NCBI GenBank assembly: GCA_019745415.1
Contig: JAIETF010000028.1
Location: forward strand, 1 to 64,000
DNA: 64,000 nt
Source: Candidatus Obscuribacterales bacterium
GTDB taxonomy: Bacteria > Cyanobacteriota > Vampirovibrionia > Obscuribacterales > Obscuribacteraceae
Direction of reading: 5' to 3'
Numbering within the stretch: position 1 is the first letter of the stretch; each line of letters begins with the position of its first letter. Both the position numbers and the translations under genes were made by a program. The notes under the pieces are model-generated. The model was not told where the DNA came from, made no database searches, and was given only the letters and a program-made list of their open reading frames with translations. Positions 8,691 to 16,937 of the stretch are shown piece after piece.

Positions 8691-10025
8691 CTATTTAGAT
8701 TTTTCGAATAAGAGGCGTCCTCTCACATAAGTTTGGTCTATCAACCGATCGTCGCCCAAGAACACCAGGCAAGAGAGTATCTCATCGGTGGGATGACTCA
8801 TTATATTGTCTACGATGCCGCTCTTGGCGCGCGGGTCTACCACGATAAAGTCAGCCTCTTTCCCCACTTCCAGCGAACCAACTTGTTCGCCCATATAAAG
8901 CGCTCTTGCACCACCCAAGGTTGCCCGATAAAAAAGTTCACGCGGCTCAATCCAATAATCGGGCTGAATAAAGTTAGCGTCTTTCATTACTTCGAAAAGT
9001 GACATATGGGGACCTGCTGCCACATCGGAACCAAGACCAAAGAGACAACCGCATTCTCTCGCTCGTTTGTAATGAAAGACACCACTCTTGAGAAAGAAAT
9101 TTGAGCTTGGACAATGAGCAAGAGCCGAGCCGCTCTCTTTTACATGGGCAAAGTCTTGATCATCAAGATGAATTGAATGAGCAAAAACACTGCGCTTTCC
9201 TGTCAAACCAAAACGACTGTACATGTCCAAATAGCTGCGGCTCTCAGGAAACATAGAAGAAACTGTTGAAATTTCTTCACGCGCTTCAGAAAGATGTGTA
9301 TGTAAATAGGTCCCAGGCAAACTATTCCAGAGTTCACCGCAACCTCTCAGCAATTCTTTAGTGGATGTAACACCGAAGCGAGGCGTAAAGGCATACTGCA
9401 AAAGACCATCCGCCGCCCCGTGCCAGCGCTGGGCCAAAGCCAGAGACTGGGCTAAAGACTCTTCAGTCTTCTCGGTAAGAGCCTCGGGTGAATGGAAATC
9501 CATCATCACCTTGCCCATAATCACCCGCGCTCCGGCGGCTTCAGCTTCTTCAAAAGCTATGCGGCAGGCAGTCTCATGAATCGTCGTGAACACCACGGCA
9601 AGAGTAGTGCCGTTAGCCGCCAGTTCCTTAAAGAACCAACGCGCTATCTTGCGGGCATGGTCGTCTTCGGCAAAGCGAGCTTCAGCCGGAAAAATATATT
9701 GATTGAGCCAAGAAAGCAAGTGTTGGCCGGACTTAGCAGTTTGGGTCACTTGGGGCAAATGCAAATGCATATCCACCAAGCCGGGCATAATTAATCGCTC
9801 GGAGCAGTCAACAAGGACTGCGCTGCTTCCCACCTTGCCAAGCAGTATTTGCCCTTCCAAACTGGAAGCGTCTTGAACCGCAACGATCCGGCCTTCTTCA
9901 ACGGCTAAAAGACCATCTCGCAGGTCGATAAAATCATATTGCAGGGACTGACAATCGGCCCCTTCTTTGCTCACAGGGCTTACAATATGGCCGCGATAGA
10001 GATAAGTTGTTTTTGCAGAACCCAT
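8691..10025 (-). CDS. guaD: guanine deaminase
   Basis: An amidohydrolase converting guanine to xanthine and ammonia. The first metal motif is in MPGLVDMHLHLPQ, the middle His ligands are in the TYLHTHLSEA and FAHSIHLDD blocks, and the substrate loop AHCPSSNFFLKSG and the distal GLGSDVAAGPHMSL segment with the catalytic Asp fit guanine deaminase specifically. The ATG at 10025 is chosen, giving 444 residues. The frame extends to a TTG at 10040 and a GTG at 10037, none with a strong ribosome binding site. It lies about 100 bases upstream of hpt in the same direction, which suggests a purine salvage unit. Confidence 0.9.
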   Translation of the reverse strand: MGSAKTTYLYRGHIVSPVSKEGADCQSLQYDFIDLRDGLLAVEEGRIVAVQDASSLEGQILLGKVGSSAVLVDCSERLIMPGLVDMHLHLPQVTQTAKSGQHLLSWLNQYIFPAEARFAEDDHARKIARWFFKELAANGTTLAVVFTTIHETACRIAFEEAEAAGARVIMGKVMMDFHSPEALTEKTEESLAQSLALAQRWHGAADGLLQYAFTPRFGVTSTKELLRGCGELWNSLPGTYLHTHLSEAREEISTVSSMFPESRSYLDMYSRFGLTGKRSVFAHSIHLDDQDFAHVKESGSALAHCPSSNFFLKSGVFHYKRARECGCLFGLGSDVAAGPHMSLFEVMKDANFIQPDYWIEPRELFYRATLGGARALYMGEQVGSLEVGKEADFIVVDPRAKSGIVDNIMSHPTDEILSCLVFLGDDRLIDQTYVRGRLLFEKSK

Positions 10026-10108
10026 AAGCAACTGCACCAATATACAGAACCAGAATCGAAACTAAAAACGAAACTAAGTATGATAGCTCATTTTGGTCGG
10101 ATGAAAAA

Positions 10109-11095
10109 TTGACGAATTTAGTAAAACTAAAACTGGATTACCCTCAAAGCAATCAGGTCTTGAGATGCACCCACAAAATCTGGTCTGGCGGTCTAAGCTA
10201 TTTCGACTATCAAACTTATTTTGCCAAACAAAAGAGCAGCGCTTGGGGCCGCAACCTTGAACTCTATGGTCTTGTGGATGAAGACTCGAAGGTCTTGAGT
10301 TCGGCAAAGCTATATAACCTGAAGGCTCGCTATAGGCAAAAGCCCCTCAGTTTGGCTGGAATCGGAGCTGTCTTTACTGCGCCGGAAGAGCGAGGGCGCG
10401 GCTACGCCGCCAAGCTTATTTCAGCTTTGATTGGCGACTTTGATGGGGCACTTCTCTTTTCAGACATAGGAGCAGACTTTTACAACCGGCTCGGCTTTTG
10501 CCAAATGGGTTCTGCCGCCTTTAATCTCACTCTCAAATCAGAGCAAGCAGAAAACAAGAGCCTGGCTGCTGATATTGTGCTGGAACCACTTAGCAAGACC
10601 CCTCTGGAGGAATTGGAGCGCCACTACCTTCAGTGGCAAGCCAGGCAGGTCTTCTCAATCGAGAGAGGTTTGTCATACTGGCAATATAAAGCCGATAAAG
10701 AGCTTTTCCTGCATCAAAGATCGCATCTTGGTTGGCCGCAGCTGCTCACCTTGAGGTTGAGGAATAAAGAAGGCTATGCCCTGCTTGAATGCGGTGGATC
10801 AACCTTGCGAATACTTGAAATTATCGATTGGCAAGATCCCCAAATCTTCTTTGAGGCAATTAAATGCCTGACATCTAGGTTCAAAACGCGAAAGCTAAGA
10901 GGCTGGGAGAGTACCTTGAAAAGTCTCTACCCTGGTTTTCGCCTTGGCTCGATCTTTCGAGATTGCGAATTATATTTTGAAGAACGCAGTTGGGGACATC
11001 CGATGCTAGCGGCGAATTGCACCCTTATGGAAGATTGTTTGAACGAAGTTTTTGATCTCAGCCCTTCACCATTCCTCGAACTGGATCATTTATAG
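10109..11095 (+). CDS. GNAT family N-acetyltransferase
   Basis: A 328-residue acetyltransferase. The acetyl-CoA-binding motif A is clear: GIGAVFTAPEERGRGYAAKLI (about residues 88-108), followed by DIGADFYNRLGF, the usual strand-turn that ends the GNAT core. The C-terminal 170 residues are unlike small GNATs and may form a second, degenerate acyltransferase-like domain, as in Eis-type proteins. The substrate is unknown. Start choice is weak: a TTG at 10109 opens the frame, and the ATG at 10101 is in another frame and stops after two codons. The next gene follows 8 bases downstream. Confidence 0.75.
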   Translation: MTNLVKLKLDYPQSNQVLRCTHKIWSGGLSYFDYQTYFAKQKSSAWGRNLELYGLVDEDSKVLSSAKLYNLKARYRQKPLSLAGIGAVFTAPEERGRGYAAKLISALIGDFDGALLFSDIGADFYNRLGFCQMGSAAFNLTLKSEQAENKSLAADIVLEPLSKTPLEELERHYLQWQARQVFSIERGLSYWQYKADKELFLHQRSHLGWPQLLTLRLRNKEGYALLECGGSTLRILEIIDWQDPQIFFEAIKCLTSRFKTRKLRGWESTLKSLYPGFRLGSIFRDCELYFEERSWGHPMLAANCTLMEDCLNEVFDLSPSPFLELDHL

Positions 11096-11103
11096 TAGAA
11101 GGA

Positions 11104-12741
11104 ATGAATACAGCCACTAAACTGACCAGCCATCTGATTATCGAACAGCTCCTTCTAGAGGGGGCGAGCGCCATTTTTCACGCCCCTCGCTCTAATCCTT
11201 CGGTGCTGGTGCAAATGGCTCAGGCATCTCAGATGCTCAAATGCGGACGTCTTCTCACCGAAAAGGCGGCAGCCTTCACTGCCATCGGTAATTTTCAGGC
11301 CACCGGCCGGCCGCCTGTGCTTTTGCTCTCCCCTGGGCAAGGGCTGCTTAATGCCATGCCGGCAATCTTTGCTGCCAAACAGATTCAAGCCCCCTTGGTG
11401 CTTTTGGCTGAACAACAAAGTACCCAAATTTTAAATGATGATCCGGTCCTCGCCCTCGACAACCTGGCACCGGTGGCCAAATTGTGCAAATGGTCGGCCG
11501 AGGCAAGGTCGACTGTGGAAGTAACCAGACTCTTGCGCCGAGCCTTCACCGAAGCTCTGGCACCCCCTAAAGGACCGGTCTTGGTCTCTTTGCCGGTGGA
11601 CATTCTTTATCAATTCGCCCAGGCGGAAGTAATCAACCCGCCCCACACCAGTCCGCTTGGTGCAGCAGCCGACAATTTTCTCAAGAAAACAGCACGCTCC
11701 CTTTCAGGCGCGGCCAATCCCTGCATCATTGCCGGCAATGAAGTGAGCCAATATCGGGCCCGCAAAGAAGTGGTGGTACTGGCAGAAGTTCTGGGTTGTC
11801 CGGTCTACACCGAACCCATGCCCACCGGTGTCAACTTTCCCAACCGACATCCGCAGTTTGGGGGAGTTCTGCACTTTGGCCTAAGCAGTGTCAGAGAGAA
11901 ACTAAAGGAACATGATCTGGTTCTCGCCCTGGGGATGCAGACCAGACTTTCGGCTGAAGCCGACAAATTGTCTCTTTTCAACCCAAAGGCTGCCATCATC
12001 CAGGTTAATGTCGAGCCCACCTTGTCGGGCAAAAGTTTGCCCTGCATAGCGGCAGCCACAGCCGATATTGCCGAAACACTAACTAAATTGCGGGCTGAAA
12101 TACAGCTAATTACCGACTCTAAAGTGCTGTCGACAGCCAAGATAAGAGCGCAGGAAACCGTCCGTCTTATCTCTGAGGAGCGGCGTAAATTAGAAGAAGA
12201 CCTGATGTATCCTTCGGGGGATGATCCGATAAGCCCATTCTGGTTGATGCGCACCCTTGACGGCGTCAGACCTACCGAATCGGTCGTGGTCAGCGATGTC
12301 ATCAGCGTTGAGTCGGATCCTTGCTCGGTGATGAGCCTAGAAACAAGCTCTAGCTATCTCGGCTCTAATGCTTGTATTGACGGCTATGCTCTGCCAGCCG
12401 CTCTCGGAGCCCAGCTCGGGGTCAGAGAAATTCCAGTTATCTGTCTAACCACCGACGAATCAGCCCTGCATTCTATGGAAACCATCTGGTCGGCCGTCCA
12501 CTATGGTCTGCCACTTAAAGTCGTGATACTTTCAGCCGGAGGCGCCGCCCGCCTCATGCATCATTCTCCCGAGAGTGCTGCAATCTTCCCCTTCGGCTCT
12601 CCGCCTGTGAGCTTCAAAGCAATGGCTGAAGCCTTTTCTATGAAAGCCTTTGCCGCCAAGAAAATGTCGGAATTGGAGACAGCAGTGTCTCAAATGTTCG
12701 AAACTGAGGGTCCAACCCTGCTTGATGTCAAGATAAAGTAA
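11104..12741 (+). CDS. acetolactate synthase-like ThDP-family protein with degenerate cofactor motif
   Basis: A 545-residue protein with the three-domain architecture of acetolactate synthase/benzoylformate decarboxylase enzymes: PYR domain (1-170), central domain (190-330) and PP domain (370-545). The ThDP-activating Glu is kept (E53 in LLTEKAAAF). The GDG-x(24-27)-NN diphosphate and metal motif is altered: the usual GDG reads T450-D451-E452, and the usual NN after VVIL reads Ser-Ala-Gly-Gly. The fold is therefore clear, but catalysis with ThDP is uncertain. Eight bases separate it from the acetyltransferase upstream, and it precedes korA, so it may act near 2-oxoacid metabolism or have a non-enzymatic role. 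Confidence 0.78.
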   Translation: MNTATKLTSHLIIEQLLLEGASAIFHAPRSNPSVLVQMAQASQMLKCGRLLTEKAAAFTAIGNFQATGRPPVLLLSPGQGLLNAMPAIFAAKQIQAPLVLLAEQQSTQILNDDPVLALDNLAPVAKLCKWSAEARSTVEVTRLLRRAFTEALAPPKGPVLVSLPVDILYQFAQAEVINPPHTSPLGAAADNFLKKTARSLSGAANPCIIAGNEVSQYRARKEVVVLAEVLGCPVYTEPMPTGVNFPNRHPQFGGVLHFGLSSVREKLKEHDLVLALGMQTRLSAEADKLSLFNPKAAIIQVNVEPTLSGKSLPCIAAATADIAETLTKLRAEIQLITDSKVLSTAKIRAQETVRLISEERRKLEEDLMYPSGDDPISPFWLMRTLDGVRPTESVVVSDVISVESDPCSVMSLETSSSYLGSNACIDGYALPAALGAQLGVREIPVICLTTDESALHSMETIWSAVHYGLPLKVVILSAGGAARLMHHSPESAAIFPFGSPPVSFKAMAEAFSMKAFAAKKMSELETAVSQMFETEGPTLLDVKIK

Positions 12742-12809
12742 ACAAAAACAAGCTCTTTATTACTGAAATTCAAATTCATCTCAAAAAGCTTAGCGAAAGT
12801 GGTATTTAC

Positions 12810-12863
12810 AGCCCCTTTGCTCTAATTTGGGGCTAAACTTTAGCAGAAGGGCGAAAAGCCCTT
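12810..12863 (+). promoter_or_regulatory. paired hairpins in the korA leader
   Basis: Two short stem-loops stand in the 164 bases before korA: AGCCCC (12810-12815) pairs with GGGGCT (12829-12834), and AAGGGC (12847-12852) pairs with GCCCTT (12858-12863) around a GAAAA loop. They could be a weak terminator for the upstream gene or a leader control element. No T-run follows either stem. Confidence 0.3.
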
Positions 12864-12905
12864 GAGAAAGCTACGACTAACAAGACTAACAATAGGAAAT
12901 GCACA

Positions 12906-14732
12906 GTGAAAACGTTAGCTGCAGACAGCAAAGAAAAACTGGAGAAGGGTAAAATCGTCAATGATTTTTCCATCCAGGTAGCAACAGTAAACGGCTCTGG
13001 AAGCCAATCTTCTAACAATGTGCTCATGCGCTCCATCTTCCAGATGGGCATTCCAGTGAGCGGCAAAAACCTTTTCCCCTCTAATATCGCCGGTCTTCCA
13101 ACCTGGTTCACCATCAGAGTTAATAAGAACGGCTATATTGCCAGGAAGGAAGAGATTGACATTCTGGTGGCCATGAATCCTCAAACCGCCATCGAAGACG
13201 TAAAGAGCCTGAGAAGCGGCGCGGTCTGCATAAGCCCGGTTGAACTTAAGCTGGATGCAGTGAGAAGCGACGTCAAACATTATCAAGTGCCTTTCAGCGA
13301 ATTGGCTGCTAAAGCCAGTGACAATCTGAAGTTGCGCAAACTGCTCACCAACATGATTTATGTCGGTGTAGTGGCCGAATTGCTCGACATCACTCATTCT
13401 GAAATAGAGAATGCCATCGCCAAGCAATTTGAAGGCAAAGCCAAGGCTGTCGACCTTAACCTCAATGCCGTTAAACTCGGCAGAGAATGGGCGAAAGAGA
13501 ATCTGACCAAGGAAGACAATTTTGTTGTCGAGCCCATGGACAAAACTCAAGGCAAAATAATCATCGACGGCAACGCCGCAGCTGCTCTTGGTTGCATGTT
13601 CGCCGGCGTCACCGTGGTGGCATGGTATCCAATCACACCTTCTTCCAGTCTTTGCGAACAGTTAATCGACTATTTGAAAGAGCACCGCATCGACAAAGAA
13701 ACAGGCAAAGCCAGCTTTGCCGTAGTGCAAGCCGAAGACGAACTGGCAGCCATCGGTATGACCTTGGGCGCCGGTTGGGCTGGAGCCAGATCGATGACTT
13801 CCACCAGTGGCCCCGGTATTTCGCTCATGTCTGAATTTGCCGGCTATGGTTATTTCACCGAAATTCCCGCCGTCATCTTCGACGTACAGAGAGTCGGTCC
13901 GTCCACCGGCATGCCCACCCGTACTTCTCAAGCCGATCTCACTTCCACCTTCCTGCTCTCTCACGGCGACACCAAGCACATTATTCTTTTGCCCGGCTCG
14001 GTGACTGAATGTTATGAGATGTCTATGGAAGCCTTCGAACTGGCAGAGAAATTCCAAACTCCAGTTTTTGTGCTCACCGATCTCGACTTGGGCATGAACA
14101 ACTGGATGTCTGATCCTTTCGAGTATCCAACCAAACCAATCAATCGCGGTAAAGTGCTCGATGCAGCCGCCTTGGAAAAAGCCGGTAAGTTTGAGCGTTA
14201 CGCAGATATAGACGGCGATGGTATCCCCTACCGTACTTTGCCCGGCACTGACCACCCACTCGCCGCTTACTTCACCCGCGGCTCCGGTCACACCGAGAAA
14301 GCCACCTACACTGAACGTCCTGAAGACTATGTCAATTTGATGAATCGTCTTGAGAAGAAGTTCAACACTGCTCGACAGTTCGTTCCGAAACCACAGGTAG
14401 TGACTGAAAAAGACGCCAAGGTCGGAATCATTGCCTTTGGCTCCAGCCATTTTGCTGTGGAAGAAGCTAGAGATGAGCTGAAAGAAGCCGGTATCAAGAC
14501 CAGCTATCTGAGAGTGAAAGCTCTGCCCTTTACCGCAGAGCTCAAGAAGTTTGTGGAAAGTCATGAACGTGTCTATGTCGTGGAGCAGAACCGCGACGGT
14601 CAGTTGCATGACCTGATTGCTCTGGAATTACCCAGTCAGGCCACCAAGCTTCGTTCAGTCAAACACTACAACGGTCTGCCCCTCAACGCCAGATTCGTCA
14701 CCGAAGCTGTTTCAGGGGAGGAGAAAAAATAA
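12906..14732 (+). CDS. korA: 2-oxoacid:ferredoxin oxidoreductase, gamma-alpha fused subunit
   Basis: This subunit takes part in CoA-dependent oxidative decarboxylation of a 2-oxoacid, probably 2-oxoglutarate, with ferredoxin as acceptor. Residues about 15-190 form the gamma domain (TVNGSGSQSSNNVLMRSIFQMG) and about 215-608 form the alpha domain (TSGPGISLMSEFAGYGYF, QRVGPSTGMPTRTSQADL). This is the KorA arrangement. The GTG start is preceded by AGGAAA. The stop overlaps the korB ATG by one base, so the subunits are translationally coupled. Pyruvate or branched-chain oxoacids are possible substrates, since the family shares these motifs. Confidence 0.88.
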   Translation: MKTLAADSKEKLEKGKIVNDFSIQVATVNGSGSQSSNNVLMRSIFQMGIPVSGKNLFPSNIAGLPTWFTIRVNKNGYIARKEEIDILVAMNPQTAIEDVKSLRSGAVCISPVELKLDAVRSDVKHYQVPFSELAAKASDNLKLRKLLTNMIYVGVVAELLDITHSEIENAIAKQFEGKAKAVDLNLNAVKLGREWAKENLTKEDNFVVEPMDKTQGKIIIDGNAAAALGCMFAGVTVVAWYPITPSSSLCEQLIDYLKEHRIDKETGKASFAVVQAEDELAAIGMTLGAGWAGARSMTSTSGPGISLMSEFAGYGYFTEIPAVIFDVQRVGPSTGMPTRTSQADLTSTFLLSHGDTKHIILLPGSVTECYEMSMEAFELAEKFQTPVFVLTDLDLGMNNWMSDPFEYPTKPINRGKVLDAAALEKAGKFERYADIDGDGIPYRTLPGTDHPLAAYFTRGSGHTEKATYTERPEDYVNLMNRLEKKFNTARQFVPKPQVVTEKDAKVGIIAFGSSHFAVEEARDELKEAGIKTSYLRVKALPFTAELKKFVESHERVYVVEQNRDGQLHDLIALELPSQATKLRSVKHYNGLPLNARFVTEAVSGEEKK

Positions 14733-15763
14733 TGACAGCAGCAGCACCTAAAACCAATCGAATTGGTTTAACCCTCGCCGATTACAAAGGGTCTCCCTCG
14801 ACCCTTTGCGACGGCTGCGGCCACGATGCCATCACCAGCCAGATCATCAAATCATTTTTTGAACTAGGCACTCAGCCGCACCAAGTTGCAAAACTATCTG
14901 GTATCGGCTGTTCATCCAAGACCCCGGCTTATTTCTTGAACCGGGCCCATGGCTTCAATGCCGTTCACGGCAGAATGCCGTCCATCGCCACCGGCGTCAG
15001 CATGGCCAATCACAACCTAACCATGATTGCCGTATCAGGCGACGGCGACACCGCCTCAATCGGTCTTGGTCAATTCTGCCACTTGGTCAGACGCAATGTA
15101 CCGATGATCTATATCGTCGAAAACAATGGTGTTTACGGACTCACCAAAGGTCAGTTCTCAGCCACCGCCGACCTTGGCTCCAAGCTCAAGTCTGGTGTTT
15201 TGAACGAACTCCCGCCCATCGACCTTTGCGGTCTGGCCATCGAGCTCGGATGCGGTTTTGTCGGTCGCTCTTTTGCCGGCGACCCTAAACAGCTCACCGC
15301 CCTCATCAAAGCCGCCGCTTCCCATAAAGGTACCGCCGTTATTGACGTCATTAGCCCCTGCGTCACCTTCAACAACCACGAAGGTTCAACCAAGAGCTAC
15401 AAATACGCCAAAGAAATGGAAACTCCTCTGCATGAGCTTGGTTACATTCCTTTCTTTGAGCAAATCAACGTCGAATATGAGCCGGGCTCTGTACAAGAAG
15501 TGGAAATGCATGACGGTTCTCGCATCACCCTCAAGAAAACCGATCATGACTATGATCCCACCTGTGCAATCAATGCCATGAAAACAATCAAGCAAGCCCA
15601 CAAAGATAAGCAGTTCCTTACCGGTCTGCTTTACATTGATGAAGAAAAACCAGACTTCACCTCGCTTTTACGAGTGGGAGAGGCTCCGCTTGCTACTTTG
15701 CCCGAGTCTGTAACCAGACCAAGCAAAGATGTTCTCAAGCAAATCATGCAAGAACTTATGTAA
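14732..15763 (+). CDS. korB: 2-oxoacid:ferredoxin oxidoreductase beta subunit
   Basis: A 343-residue ThDP-binding beta subunit. The CDGCGH segment (C26, C29) and the later Cys in GIGCSSK and in the LGCGFVG region fit the [4Fe-4S] ligand set of this family. The ThDP-Mg motif is intact: GDGDTASIGLGQFCH followed by ENNGVYGLTKGQ. It forms a complex with KorA, encoded one base upstream. In anaerobic or microaerobic bacteria the enzyme links the TCA branch to reduced ferredoxin. A strong terminator follows 21 bases after the stop. Confidence 0.9.
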   Translation: MTAAAPKTNRIGLTLADYKGSPSTLCDGCGHDAITSQIIKSFFELGTQPHQVAKLSGIGCSSKTPAYFLNRAHGFNAVHGRMPSIATGVSMANHNLTMIAVSGDGDTASIGLGQFCHLVRRNVPMIYIVENNGVYGLTKGQFSATADLGSKLKSGVLNELPPIDLCGLAIELGCGFVGRSFAGDPKQLTALIKAAASHKGTAVIDVISPCVTFNNHEGSTKSYKYAKEMETPLHELGYIPFFEQINVEYEPGSVQEVEMHDGSRITLKKTDHDYDPTCAINAMKTIKQAHKDKQFLTGLLYIDEEKPDFTSLLRVGEAPLATLPESVTRPSKDVLKQIMQELM

Positions 15764-15784
15764 GACCACCTCATATAAGAACTA

Positions 15785-15818
15785 AAAAGAGGACGACGCT
15801 CGTCGTCCTCTTTTGTTT
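15785..15818 (+). terminator. intrinsic terminator after korAB
   Basis: A 14-base-pair perfect inverted repeat (15785-15798 with 15801-15814) rich in G-C at its centre ends in TTTTGTTT. It closes the korAB unit and, through the A-tract on its other side, may also end the leftward gene at 15838. Confidence 0.88.
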
Positions 15819-15837
15819 GAATTGCACAGCACTTTTT

Positions 15838-16179
15838 CTAGTAAGAAGACTTTTCTTTGAAGGTCAGATAAATTGAAAAAAGAAAACTGAGCAGCACCAC
15901 TGCCATAAACGACTTGGCAGAAAACCATAAAAGCTGGCTTGTCTGAGCAGGCAGATATTTATCAACCAGACCTAGAACCAAGGGCAGTATCAGAAAAGCT
16001 AAAGGGGCCGAGAAAAACAGCAGAGACCAAGCAGTCTTCTTAAGTAGATAGTCGTCCGGCGTTTCTTCAAGCGCCCGAAGCTTTTCAAGTCTTTCATAAT
16101 CATTAGCCACCGACGCCTCTTCGCGCCGACGTATGGCCTTCACCAGGAGGTCCTGGGCATCTCTAATATCTACTTTCAT
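15838..16179 (-). CDS. small two-helix membrane protein
   Basis: A 113-residue protein of unknown family. The first 50 residues are charged and helical (AQDLLVKAIRRREEASVANDYERLEKLRALEE), resembling a short coiled coil of the UvrB-interaction type. Two transmembrane helices follow (about 49-72 and 84-106). The ATG at 16179 is preceded by a long non-coding region shared with the divergent M48-like gene. No operon partner is visible on this strand. Confidence 0.6.
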   Translation of the reverse strand: MKVDIRDAQDLLVKAIRRREEASVANDYERLEKLRALEETPDDYLLKKTAWSLLFFSAPLAFLILPLVLGLVDKYLPAQTSQLLWFSAKSFMAVVLLSFLFSIYLTFKEKSSY

Positions 16180-16299
16180 TTTGTGTACGCTGTGAAGGCG
16201 CTGACTAGTAATAGACCAATTGGTCGAAGCGAAAGAACCAATTTAATAAATTCGCACTGCCCCAGTGTGCTACTAATCGAGCCCGTTGTCAAGCATTTC

Positions 16300-16328
16300 T
16301 TGGCAATTTCTCAGGTTTTGCCCAAAAT
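16300..16328 (+). promoter_or_regulatory. candidate promoter for the M48-like gene
   Basis: TTGGCA and CAAAAT are 17 bases apart and lie about 55 bases before the ATG at 16383. The -35 is one mismatch and the -10 two mismatches from consensus. Confidence 0.4.
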
Positions 16329-16382
16329 CTGTAGGGGCACATAGTAGATGTCGGAACCAAACTAGAAGAGCGGGTCATTCTT

Positions 16383-16937
16383 ATGAAGCCGTCCAGAGCA
16401 CTTAAACTCTATTATTCAATTACTTTTGTTCTAGGGCTCCTGCTCACGGTTCCCTTAGCCCATTGGGTGAGAACAGACGATGTCGGCATGAGAGGTGCTG
16501 CCATCATGATTCTTTCCTTGAACGTTTTGTTCATCATGATCATGCCCCTAGTTATAGACTGGGCGGAAAGCCGCTATTTCAAAGCTCGATTCTTGGCGCT
16601 GGAAGAAGTAGCCAAAGACAATCCTGAACTAGCCAATATGCTGGAAAGCCAGTGCGAGAAACTAGCCTTGCCCGGTCTCAAGCTAGCCGTAGTCGATGAT
16701 GGCTCGGAAGTGTTCTCTTATGGACTCTGGCGCAATAATCCCAGACTGATCATGTCTGCCACCCATTTGCAAAAGACAGCGGAAAAAGACATTGCCCCCT
16801 CGGTAGAAGCGGAGTTGACTCGCTTCGCCAATCAAGACCATACTCTTATGTTCCTTCTATTTGCCGCCTTCCAAGTGATGGTGCAAAACATTCTTGTCTA
16901 TTTAATGGGTCTGCCCCACTTGCCTTTCCTGCATTGA
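16383..16937 (+). CDS. M48-like membrane protein lacking the HExxH zinc motif
   Basis: A 184-residue membrane protein. Two helices lie near residues 10-28 and 38-58, followed by a soluble segment whose order resembles HtpX/M48 peptidases: a substrate-strand region (GLKLAVVDDGSEVFSYGLWRNN), a strand then LIMSATHLQ, and a helix where HExxH is expected. That helix reads VEAELTRFANQDH, keeping the shape and the Asn-x-Asp-His that follows but losing both His ligands. A last helix (LLFAAFQVMVQNI) follows. The assignment is from pattern only. If right, it is a pseudoprotease. The last 36 bases overlap the converging MEMO1 fusion gene. Confidence 0.5.
   Translation: MKPSRALKLYYSITFVLGLLLTVPLAHWVRTDDVGMRGAAIMILSLNVLFIMIMPLVIDWAESRYFKARFLALEEVAKDNPELANMLESQCEKLALPGLKLAVVDDGSEVFSYGLWRNNPRLIMSATHLQKTAEKDIAPSVEAELTRFANQDHTLMFLLFAAFQVMVQNILVYLMGLPHLPFLH

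Noticed and set aside
11805-12302. 165-codon antisense ORF in the ThDP-family gene
   Set aside because: The plus-strand gene covers it fully and matches its family in order and length.
13662-14609. 315-codon antisense ORF in korA
   Set aside because: korA on the plus strand has clear family motifs across the whole span. The antisense frame has none.
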